A DNA stretch of 7,378 bases, from the NCBI GenBank assembly GCA_946480675.1, contig CAMLKS010000121.1, positions 1 through 7,378 on the forward strand, in the 5' to 3' direction. Positions 1 through 5,029 of the stretch are shown here, in pieces. The notes under the pieces are model-generated. The model saw nothing but the letters and a program-made list of their open reading frames with translations. It did no database searches and was not told the DNA's origin. The DNA is from an uncultured Bacteroidota bacterium (lineage in GTDB: Bacteria; Bacteroidota; Bacteroidia; Chitinophagales; Chitinophagaceae). The position numbers and the translations under genes are program-made. Positions within the stretch are counted from its first letter, which is position 1; every line of letters starts with the position of its first letter.

Positions 1-96
1 ACGAGTTACCTGCTAGCCTTCATCGGCTATATGCTGGGCATGATAACCTTTTGGATAGCAGCCATGCTGGTGGGGTTATTGGTGAGTATGCTGTAG
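1..96 (+). CDS. C-terminal end of a membrane protein (5' truncated by window edge)
   Basis: Reading frame 1 is open from the window edge to a TAG at 94–96 and encodes 31 residues. They are almost all hydrophobic (Leu, Ile, Met, Ala, Gly, with aromatic Tyr, Phe and Trp), with no charged residue, which fits one or two closing transmembrane segments of an integral inner-membrane protein. The gene starts outside the window, so the family cannot be named. The frame could also be chance, but the uninterrupted hydrophobic run ending just before a non-coding stretch rich in repeats makes a real gene end likely. No U-tailed terminator follows; the first structure downstream is the imperfect dyad at 106–127. 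Confidence 0.6.
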   Translation, partial: TSYLLAFIGYMLGMITFWIAAMLVGLLVSML

Positions 97-105
97 CGGT
101 GTAAC

Positions 106-127
106 GGGTGTAACAAGTGATACACCC
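106..127. repeat. Dyad repeat copy 1 (GGGTGTAACA-AG-TGATACACCC)
   Basis: This is an inverted repeat with 10-nt arms, one mismatch and a 2-nt AG spacer. It contains the 17-bp core TGTAACAAGTGATACAC (109–125), which is identical at 996–1012 and differs at one base at 1897–1913. A half-copy, GGTGTAAC, lies directly upstream at 98–105. It follows the plus-strand gene end by 9 nt. There is no U-run on either side, so it is not a typical intrinsic terminator. Confidence 0.75.
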
Positions 128-132
128 ACACG

Positions 133-191
133 CGTCATTGTGAGGGTAGTATTTGCGAAGGGGAATATGTACCGTGGCAATCTCACGATAG
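133..191. repeat. Dispersed-repeat-like hairpin, TCATTGTGAG…GCAATCTCACGAT
   Basis: ATTGTGAG (137–144) can pair with CTCACGAT (182–189) with one G·U wobble, closing a hairpin of about 53 nt. The ends, TCATTG(C/T)GAG on the left and GCAATCTC on the right, resemble a short interspersed palindromic element I recall from many bacterial intergenic regions, usually written with GTCATTGCGAG and GCAATCTC ends. That identification is from memory and needs a genome-wide count. It starts a few bases after dyad copy 1 and lies downstream of the TPR-like gene, with which it is convergent to the partial membrane gene. Confidence 0.5.
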
Positions 192-236
192 GATGAGCAA
201 GCACTTATTACGTAAGATTAGCTTCGTTGAGATAAG

Positions 237-908
237 TTACCACGTAGTAAAGGTTTTATAGATAGCAGATGTAAGATACCGCTTATGTGCTTGTTCCAAT
301 ACCTGTTCATCGGTAATGGCCCTTACTTCGGGTATGGCTGGGTCGTCCGGGGCCATATGATATATGCCGCGGTAAGCCCATGCTTTGGTAGCTGGTGAGA
401 GGTATATATCTCTGCCAAACAGTGTGACGATGAAGTTATATTTGGACTGTGGTGAAATTCTTATCGTATGCTCTGCCTTGCGAAACTCCCGTCGTATGTG
501 CTCTTTACTATAGGTGGCTGATAGCGGTTTTTTCAGTGCCTCTATTATCTGCATTGGCTCGCCGTTCAGTCCGCCGAAAGCATATTTTATGAGCAATGTA
601 ATGGCCGTGTCTGTATTGCCCAAACCTGTATAACACGCTGCATAATGTATTGCCTTTGCTTGCTCTTGCCATTCTGCATCATTGCCGCACAGGTACGTTC
701 CGGGTTCGTATGCATAAGCTGTGTTGAAATGGTGTAAGGCAGCGTCATAATCTTTCTTTTTAAGGGATGCTTCACCAAGTTCTATTTGCTGCCATCGTGT
801 TTGAGCAGCGTAGAATACCTGACTGTCGGCAACCCTGGCAGGCATCTCATATTGTTGTGCACTTACATGTGCAGATAATAGCAGCAGTATAGGTAACAGG
901 TGTTTCAT
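237..908 (-). CDS. Exported TPR-like protein of unknown role
   Basis: The gene encodes 223 residues from the ATG at 906–908. A frame-compatible TTG lies seven codons upstream, but the ATG places Lys directly before the hydrophobic core of a normal Sec signal peptide (about residues 1–18, cleavage near VSA|QQ), so I chose it. Residues of about 35–65 (ELGEASLKKKDYDAALHHFN, then a Tyr/Pro-rich turn) read as a tetratricopeptide-type helical hairpin, and residues around 85–105 (YAACYTGLGNTDTAITLL) as a second. The remaining C-terminal half is helical and matches no family I know. No lipobox is present, so the product is probably periplasmic. No clear Shine-Dalgarno precedes the start, and a near match to the TAnnTTTG box (TTACTTTG, 927–934) lies about 20 nt upstream. 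The partner and substrate are unknown. Confidence 0.8.
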   Translation of the reverse strand: MKHLLPILLLLSAHVSAQQYEMPARVADSQVFYAAQTRWQQIELGEASLKKKDYDAALHHFNTAYAYEPGTYLCGNDAEWQEQAKAIHYAACYTGLGNTDTAITLLIKYAFGGLNGEPMQIIEALKKPLSATYSKEHIRREFRKAEHTIRISPQSKYNFIVTLFGRDIYLSPATKAWAYRGIYHMAPDDPAIPEVRAITDEQVLEQAHKRYLTSAIYKTFTTW

Positions 909-988
909 AACGGGTGTTCTGCATAACAAAGTAACTATTTATTATTATGTTTTTGTTCATGCTTTCGTCATGTTTTGGCAGATGGCAT

Positions 989-1012
989 GTATCACTGTAA
1001 CAAGTGATACAC
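989..1012. repeat. Dyad repeat copy 2 (core TGTAACAAGTGATACAC)
   Basis: The 17-bp core at 996–1012 is identical to the one at 109–125. In this copy a different perfect inverted repeat is also possible: GTATCACT (989–996), GTAACA loop, AGTGATAC (1003–1010). It lies between the terminator of the secreted beta-rich protein gene and the start of the TPR-like gene, about 80 nt upstream of the latter's ATG, where a regulator could bind. Confidence 0.7.
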
Positions 1013-1036
1013 TCCACCAATCAAAATCGCAGCATT

Positions 1037-1066
1037 AAAAAAGGAGCTCTTACGGGAGCTCCTTTT
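1037..1066 (-). terminator. Rho-independent terminator of the 1091–1642 gene
   Basis: AAAAGGAGCTC (1039–1049) and GAGCTCCTTTT (1056–1066) form a perfect 11-bp stem with a 6-nt loop. Read on the minus strand the stem runs into six T residues (complement of 1037–1042). It sits 24 nt past the stop codon of the secreted-protein gene, and it could also stop transcription from the other strand. Confidence 0.9.
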
Positions 1067-1090
1067 GTTATCATAAAACAATCTCAAATA

Positions 1091-1642
1091 TTACAGTTGT
1101 GTAGCAGTGTACACTACATCTACCGTGTAAGTACCTGCAGGGTATGCAAAGCCTGGAGTAGCTTCATACTTTACACCGAAAGTTTGGTTGCCACCACGGC
1201 TACCGTTAGATATCAGGTTTTTAGCAGTGCTGCTCAGGTCTGTATATGCAGTAGCAGAGAATGGGGTAGCTATCGTACCACCTGTACCGTTAGCAGAAAC
1301 CATCAGGCCCAGTACGTCAGCTACCGGCATAACAGGGGCAGGTGAAGTAGTACCTGTATAAGTAAATGCTGCTGCGTTTGTTTTAACCGTTACTGCAAAG
1401 TTTTTATTAGAACGTACTTTCAGGCCTTGCTCGCTTGAAGTAACACCGTTTGCGTAATCGTTCACTGTATTGAAAGCCAGGTTTACTGCAGCACCTGTAG
1501 CGCTGTTGTTGCCTGTAAAGGTCAGCTCGATGGCATTGCTCAGGTTCAGGTTTACCGTTTGTGTAGCAGTGCTGGTAGCGTTTTGAGCGTTAGCAGCGAA
1601 AGATGCAGATATCAGAGCGGCGATTGCGAATACTTTTTTCAT
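1091..1642 (-). CDS. Secreted Cys-free Thr/Ala/Asn-rich surface protein, probable beta-sandwich (DUF4402/WxL-like)
   Basis: The product has 183 residues with a clear Sec signal peptide (MKK then a hydrophobic core, cleavage near ANA|Q at residue 19/20). The mature part has no cysteine and is rich in Thr, Ala, Asn, Val and Gly, with alternating hydrophobic/polar stretches typical of beta strands. It ends in AGTYTVDVVYTATQL, a closing-strand pattern seen in DUF4402, WxL and spore-coat-U type beta-sandwich surface proteins; the family match is inferred from pattern only. Context suggests strong expression: a near-consensus Bacteroidota promoter, an AAAC-rich unstructured leader and an excellent terminator. 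An AGGA lies just upstream of the ATG at 1640–1642. Plausible roles are a surface-layer, adhesin or pilus-like subunit. No chaperone, usher or sortase gene lies nearby, so the assembly route is unknown. Confidence 0.85.
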   Translation of the reverse strand: MKKVFAIAALISASFAANAQNATSTATQTVNLNLSNAIELTFTGNNSATGAAVNLAFNTVNDYANGVTSSEQGLKVRSNKNFAVTVKTNAAAFTYTGTTSPAPVMPVADVLGLMVSANGTGGTIATPFSATAYTDLSSTAKNLISNGSRGGNQTFGVKYEATPGFAYPAGTYTVDVVYTATQL

Positions 1643-1701
1643 AATCCTGGTTGTTTGTTTTGTTTGTTTAAAGTTTGTTTGTGTTTGTTCGTTTGATGAT
1701 G

Positions 1702-1734
1702 CAAATATGGCCCTATGGCAGGCTGATAGCCAAA
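1702..1734 (-). promoter_or_regulatory. Bacteroidota-type promoter for the secreted surface protein
   Basis: Read on the minus strand, CATATTTG (1702–1709) matches the −7 consensus TAnnTTTG at five of its six fixed positions, and TTTG (1731–1734) stands 21 nt upstream as the −33 box. Transcription would start near 1695–1698, giving a leader of roughly 55 nt made largely of AAAC units. The assignment rests on consensus match and position only. Confidence 0.5.
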
Positions 1735-1879
1735 TTTCAGGGGTTGCTTAACCGGTTGTTAGGAACTGGTTTGCAAACGCTTAACAAATGGGTGGAGAAT
1801 GAGGGAAAAGAGGGGGTGAATGCTGTTTTTTCGTGGCAGCCGTGTGGATACTATCAGCGCAGTACTATATCCGCATACC

Positions 1880-1917
1880 TGTAACACTGTAACAGGTGTA
1901 ACAAGTGTTACACCTGT
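1880..1917. repeat. Dyad repeat copy 3 with TGTAACA iterons; perfect 12-bp arms
   Basis: ACAGGTGTAACA (1892–1903), an AG spacer and TGTTACACCTGT (1906–1917) form a perfect inverted repeat. TGTAACA occurs three times in direct orientation (1880–1886, 1888–1894, 1897–1903) and once inverted (1906–1912). The core TGTAACAAGTGTTACAC (1897–1913) differs by one base from the cores at 109–125 and 996–1012. There is no U-run, so this looks like an operator or a dispersed palindrome rather than a terminator. Confidence 0.85.
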
Positions 1918-2023
1918 CATACCTCAAGGGTTGGTTTGGGTTCGCGAGATATATAGTAGTTAGCATCTCTACGGTTTACTGCTATTGCAATTCTTACTGT
2001 ATTCCTGATGATACTGAATGGTA

Positions 2024-2056
2024 TTTATGAAAACAAAGTGGGAAACAATACATTTG
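2024..2056 (+). promoter_or_regulatory. Bacteroidota-type promoter for lipoprotein gene
   Basis: TACATTTG (2049–2056) is a perfect TAnnTTTG box, with TTTA (2024–2027, one mismatch to TTTG) 21 nt upstream. The box ends only 16 nt before the ATG at 2073, so the leader would be about 10 nt, A-rich and without a Shine-Dalgarno. Confidence 0.5.
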
Positions 2057-2072
2057 CATTCAAAATAAACCT

Positions 2073-2582
2073 ATGAAAAAACTCTTATTCATTTCGTTAT
2101 TGTTTGTGGCATGTAAAAAAGAAACGCCACCTGCTACTCCGCCTTCAAACCCTGTAAACCCATCCAATCCCAATGTAACGAAGACGCAGTATTATGACCT
2201 GAAGTATTTTCGCAATGATACCATGGTAGCCACCTGGCAAGATGCATCGGGCATTTTTGTATATGACACCTGCTATGCGCTGAATGTTGGTGGTAAAAAC
2301 TATATTAAATACAAAGGTGTGCAATATGCATTAAAAGCCTATGTACTATCTAACGAAACCTTCTCTGATAGCACGGGGGAATACCTGTATGACCTATTTG
2401 ATATGTCCGGAAACTACATCACCCCAAAAGATAGTATTGCACTGGGGGTGTTTGTAATGACTTCACGCAATTGGGATGAAGATTACAAAACATGGGATGT
2501 AAGGAGGCAATTCTTCTACCATCCACATAAGCCACCGTTCCCACAAAAAGCAGTTGCTTTTATCGGGCTGAATGAATACTGA
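2073..2582 (+). CDS. Small predicted lipoprotein, unrecognised family
   Basis: The gene encodes 169 residues. The first 14 form a lipoprotein signal peptide with the lipobox FVAC, so Cys14 would be lipidated. It is followed by Lys-Lys-Glu and then a Pro/Asn/Ser-rich linker (about residues 18–36) of the kind that tethers a globular domain to a membrane. The globular part (about 37–169) is rich in Tyr, Asp and Phe and has alternating strand-like segments with no catalytic motif I recognise. In Bacteroidota, charged residues right after the Cys can direct lipoproteins to the cell surface; here the signal is Lys-Lys-Glu, which is suggestive only. The gene has its own promoter and ends 8 nt before a strong terminator, so it appears monocistronic. 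The start is supported by the signal peptide. Confidence 0.85.
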   Translation: MKKLLFISLLFVACKKETPPATPPSNPVNPSNPNVTKTQYYDLKYFRNDTMVATWQDASGIFVYDTCYALNVGGKNYIKYKGVQYALKAYVLSNETFSDSTGEYLYDLFDMSGNYITPKDSIALGVFVMTSRNWDEDYKTWDVRRQFFYHPHKPPFPQKAVAFIGLNEY

Positions 2583-2590
2583 TTTTAGCT

Positions 2591-2620
2591 AAAAACCGGC
2601 CATAGCAGCCGGTTTTTTTT
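2591..2620. terminator. Terminator shared by two convergent lipoprotein genes
   Basis: AAAAACCGGC (2591–2600) and GCCGGTTTTT (2608–2617) form a perfect 10-bp stem with a 7-nt loop, followed by a run of eight T residues ending at 2620 on the plus strand. On the minus strand the same stem is followed by five T residues, so it can serve both the plus-strand gene ending at 2582 and the minus-strand gene ending at 2640. Confidence 0.9.
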
Positions 2621-2639
2621 ATTCCTTCCTAATATCAAG

Positions 2640-3029
2640 TTATTTCTTCAATTCCAGCACTTGTATGGTATTGGTGCCATCGGTCGATTTCCACTTCTGG
2701 TATTTCTTTTCATCTTTAATGATGAGCCATGTTTTATTCAGCACCGACCCTTCACTGTTTATGGTAATCGACTCGCCATCTGCTGCCTTCTTCCAGGTAA
2801 AGGCGGTGTTATCTTCCACCTTGTTTTCAAATACCGAATAGTTTACTTTCTTAACGCCGCTGTTGTTTTTCTTAAACTGTATGTTGCCGATGTTGGCCAC
2901 CTTTATATCCTGCCCGTTCTCTGTTTTCGACTCGTAGCTGGCTATATTCCAATTGCCCACCAGCCTGGGGGAGCAACTGCTTAAGCCCGCAATAATAAGG
3001 GTAGCTGCAACTATAGTGTATTTTTTCAT
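2640..3029 (-). CDS. Lipocalin-like lipoprotein
   Basis: The product has 129 residues with a lipoprotein signal peptide ending in the lipobox LSSC (Cys19). Shortly after it comes LVGNWNI (residues 23–29), the G-x-W signature found at the first strand of lipocalin-like domains, followed by regularly spaced strand-like segments (NIGNIQFKK, VNYSVFEN, AFTWKKA, ESITINSE, KTWLIIKDEK, NTIQVLELKK). This fits the small single-domain lipocalin-like lipoproteins common in Bacteroidota, which probably bind a hydrophobic ligand or simply form a beta barrel at the outer membrane. The ligand cannot be inferred. The gene is transcribed alone, convergent with the neighbouring lipoprotein gene. No strong Shine-Dalgarno is visible. 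Confidence 0.8.
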   Translation of the reverse strand: MKKYTIVAATLIIAGLSSCSPRLVGNWNIASYESKTENGQDIKVANIGNIQFKKNNSGVKKVNYSVFENKVEDNTAFTWKKAADGESITINSEGSVLNKTWLIIKDEKKYQKWKSTDGTNTIQVLELKK

Positions 3030-3122
3030 AAGTCATTGCTTTACTGACACATCCATTGCAAACGGTGTGCCATTCATTGTAGTATGATACGGCAAATTTT
3101 GCACGCCTGGTATGTATATGCC

Positions 3123-3130
3123 CAAAAATA
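3123..3130 (-). promoter_or_regulatory. Possible −7 box for the lipocalin-like gene
   Basis: On the minus strand the sequence reads TATTTTTG, a perfect TAnnTTTG match. It would give a leader of about 85–90 nt before the ATG at 3029. The nearest TTTG upstream is 25 nt away, longer than the usual spacing, and the box lies between this gene and the MFS gene end at 3168. Read-through from the MFS gene is an alternative. Confidence 0.3.
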
Positions 3131-3167
3131 AGCAGATATAAAATTGTTCGCTATGCAAAAAGATGCA

Positions 3168-4376
3168 TTACGCTTCGCCTTTCAGCCTGCCATACAGCCA
3201 CCTGTAGCCCAGCGCTGCCACCAGGCATACACCGCCAATATACCACCATAGGGTAGTGAAGCCCCAGCGTTCGGCTATTACCGCGCCCGTGCTTGGCCCC
3301 AACACCTGTGCTACACTCCACGCTACGGTGTAGAGCCCTGCATATTGCCCGCGGTTGTTATTACTCGTCCTGCTTATCCAGAAGCTGTTCATAAAAGGCA
3401 TAGAGAGCACTTCGCCCACGGTGCCTATCAGCATAGCACCTATGGCCAGCATGGCTGCCCCCGGCAGTATATTGAAGGCTATGAACGATAGCGCCGTCAG
3501 CACGGTGCCTATCACTATATATTGCAAGTCGTGGCGCTTGCCTTCTATATTGTGTATCACTACCATTTCAAACAGGGCTATCAATATACCATTCAGCGCC
3601 ATTATCATCCCGATGGTCGATTCCGTCAGCTTCAGCTCTTGCCTGTAAAACAGGGGTATGGTGCTGAATAGCTGGAAGAAGCAATAGGCAAACAGGGTAG
3701 TGAGCACAATGAATACCAGGTAGGGCTTGTCTTTATATGCCGAATGGGTGACGGCTTCTTTGCTCACCACGGGTTTTGATGTGGCCGTATTCTTACCGGG
3801 CGATAACAGGAACCACAACAGCCCCGCCGCAAAGATGTTGGTAAAGCCATCTATCCAGAAGAGCAGTTCGTAATTGCGCGATGCAATGAAACCACCCAAC
3901 GCTCCACCTGCCGCCCAACCTATGTTTATAGACAGCCTGTTGAGCGCATAAGAGCGTGTACGGTTCTCAGGCTTGCTGTAATGCGCTATGGCAGCCGCAT
4001 TCGCGGGACGGAACGATTCATTGACAAGACTCAAAAAGAAAGTGGTAATGCAGATGGGTATGTAGCTGTGCATCTGCCCCAATACCATAAACATCAGCCC
4101 GCCGCCTGCCAGTGTGCTCACCTGTATATAGTAGAAGCCAAACTTATCCGTCAGCTTACCACCCAAAAAACCACCGCAGATGGCACCAATGCCCCACAAG
4201 CCCATCACAAAGCCCGCCTGCGATATGCTGAGGTGCAGGCTCTCGGTAAGGTAGAGGGTCATAAAGGGCAGCACCATGGTGCCCATGCGGTTTACAAGCA
4301 TCACCAGCGATAGCCACCAGGTAGAGGGTGCTAACCCACTGTAGGCTTCGGTGTATAAGGCTGCTATCTTCTTCAT
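3168..4376 (-). CDS. Major facilitator superfamily (MFS) transporter
   Basis: The protein has 402 residues, the usual size of a 12-helix MFS permease, with hydrophobic segments spread over its whole length and a polar central loop (about residues 195–215) between two six-helix halves. The MFS motif A appears as GGKLTDKFG (residues 72–80) in the loop between helices 2 and 3. A conserved-looking stretch, NESFRPANAAAIAHYSKPENR (about 118–138), followed by a Gly/Ala-rich helix, is typical of the drug/metabolite efflux branch of MFS. It would sit in the inner membrane and run on the proton gradient. The substrate is unknown. It starts 35 nt after the ABC ATPase stop, so it is probably the last gene of the lpx transcript, possibly with its own promoter (box at 4387–4394). 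Confidence 0.9.
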   Translation of the reverse strand: MKKIAALYTEAYSGLAPSTWWLSLVMLVNRMGTMVLPFMTLYLTESLHLSISQAGFVMGLWGIGAICGGFLGGKLTDKFGFYYIQVSTLAGGGLMFMVLGQMHSYIPICITTFFLSLVNESFRPANAAAIAHYSKPENRTRSYALNRLSINIGWAAGGALGGFIASRNYELLFWIDGFTNIFAAGLLWFLLSPGKNTATSKPVVSKEAVTHSAYKDKPYLVFIVLTTLFAYCFFQLFSTIPLFYRQELKLTESTIGMIMALNGILIALFEMVVIHNIEGKRHDLQYIVIGTVLTALSFIAFNILPGAAMLAIGAMLIGTVGEVLSMPFMNSFWISRTSNNNRGQYAGLYTVAWSVAQVLGPSTGAVIAERWGFTTLWWYIGGVCLVAALGYRWLYGRLKGEA

Positions 4377-4386
4377 CTGGGATATG

Positions 4387-4394
4387 CAAAAGTA
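4387..4394 (-). promoter_or_regulatory. Possible internal promoter (−7 box) before the MFS gene
   Basis: On the minus strand the gap between the ABC ATPase and MFS genes contains TACTTTTG, a perfect TAnnTTTG box, with 10 nt between it and the ATG. A −33 TTTG is not seen at the right distance, so this may be coincidental. If used, the mRNA would be nearly leaderless. Confidence 0.35.
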
Positions 4395-4411
4395 GCGAAC
4401 GCCGCGTTAAC

Positions 4412-5029
4412 TCATTTGTAATTCTCGAGCGCTATGTTGTCTTTGCAGAAATAATATTCGCGCACATCGTTGGATGCTACGATGACCAGGCGGTCTTTCG
4501 TGTATTGGTCTATCCAGCTTGTATATTGGTCTACGCCCTGTTGATCCAGGTTGGTGCAGGGTTCATCCAGCAGCAATACAGGTGTATCAGAGAAGATGGC
4601 CTGTGCCAGTTTCACCCTTTGCTTCATGCCCGATGAATAGTCTGCTATCGGCTTATCAGCCGCAGATTGCAATCCTGTTATCTCTATAATGCGTTGTACA
4701 TCCAGCCCAGCCAATGGCTTCTTGAAAGAGAAGTGAAATTCTAAAAACTCGCGCAGGGTAAATTCCTCTACTATCTCTTGCCCCGGTGCGGTAAAGCTGA
4801 TGTGCGGGAATAGCTTGGAAGCCTCTACAGTAGCATCGTTCAGGCTATGGCTAATGGTGCCCTTGCTGGGTGCTTGTATCCCCGCTATGATGCGCAGCAG
4901 GGTACTCTTGCCGCTGCCATTAGAACCCAGCAGTGCATAACAACCCGGTGCAGCAAAGGTGTAGCTGATATTTTTAAATACCCAGTGACGCTGAAAACGC
5001 TTGCTTATTTGATCAAGAGATATCTTCAT
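4412..5029 (-). CDS. Stand-alone ABC transporter ATP-binding protein with non-canonical H-loop
   Basis: The product has 205 residues from the ATG at 5027–5029. An in-frame ATG five codons upstream (5044) is possible, but the internal start gives the usual N-terminus MKISLDQISKRF. Walker A is GSNGSGKST (35–43), the signature is SSGMKQ (132–137), Walker B is LLLDEP (152–157) and the D-loop is TNLD. The position of the switch histidine reads ASND (185–188), i.e. Asn in place of His, and the Q-loop region (TAPGQEIVEEFTL) lacks a Gln at the usual spot. The protein has no membrane segment and no permease gene is adjacent, so it must pair with a distant permease or act otherwise. Its start overlaps the end of lpxA by 17 nt, which implies translational coupling with lipid A synthesis genes. 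A link to envelope lipid transport is inference from context. Confidence 0.9.
   Translation of the reverse strand: MKISLDQISKRFQRHWVFKNISYTFAAPGCYALLGSNGSGKSTLLRIIAGIQAPSKGTISHSLNDATVEASKLFPHISFTAPGQEIVEEFTLREFLEFHFSFKKPLAGLDVQRIIEITGLQSAADKPIADYSSGMKQRVKLAQAIFSDTPVLLLDEPCTNLDQQGVDQYTSWIDQYTKDRLVIVASNDVREYYFCKDNIALENYK

Larger units (their letters stand above)
1643..2072. other. 430-bp divergent intergenic region
   Basis: This gap separates two divergently transcribed genes and holds both their promoters. From left to right it contains a G-poor leader of GTTT units (about 1650–1694), the minus-strand promoter (1702–1734), a pair of direct GCTTAAC repeats (1746–1752 and 1779–1785, 33 nt apart) flanking an AACCGGTT/AACTGGTT imperfect hairpin (1750–1771), the third dyad repeat (1880–1917), and the plus-strand promoter (2024–2056). 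The GCTTAAC pair sits just upstream of the −33 box of the secreted-protein gene, where an activator could bind. I see no convincing gene here; the open frame at 1675–1884 looks like chance. Confidence 0.6.

Noticed and set aside
106..127. Dyad copy 1 as terminator of the partial membrane-protein gene
   Set aside because: The stem has a mismatch and a 2-nt loop, and no T-run follows on the plus strand.
909..929. TTG start seven codons upstream for the TPR-like protein
   Set aside because: It would put Cys, Arg and Thr ahead of a signal peptide that already begins properly at the ATG, and no Shine-Dalgarno supports it.
1004..1345. Plus-strand 113-codon open frame opposite the secreted-protein gene
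   Set aside because: It runs through a strong terminator and then antisense to a well-supported gene.
1675..1884. Plus-strand 69-codon open frame in the divergent intergenic region
   Set aside because: It overlaps the promoter and leader of the secreted-protein gene and ends just before the dyad repeat; it has no ribosome binding site, signal peptide or recognisable motif.
1880..1917. TGTAACA units as a CRISPR array or replication origin
   Set aside because: The units are 7 bp with 1–2 bp between them and only four in number, so no CRISPR spacers exist; there is no AT-rich unwinding stretch, DnaA-box cluster or replication gene nearby.
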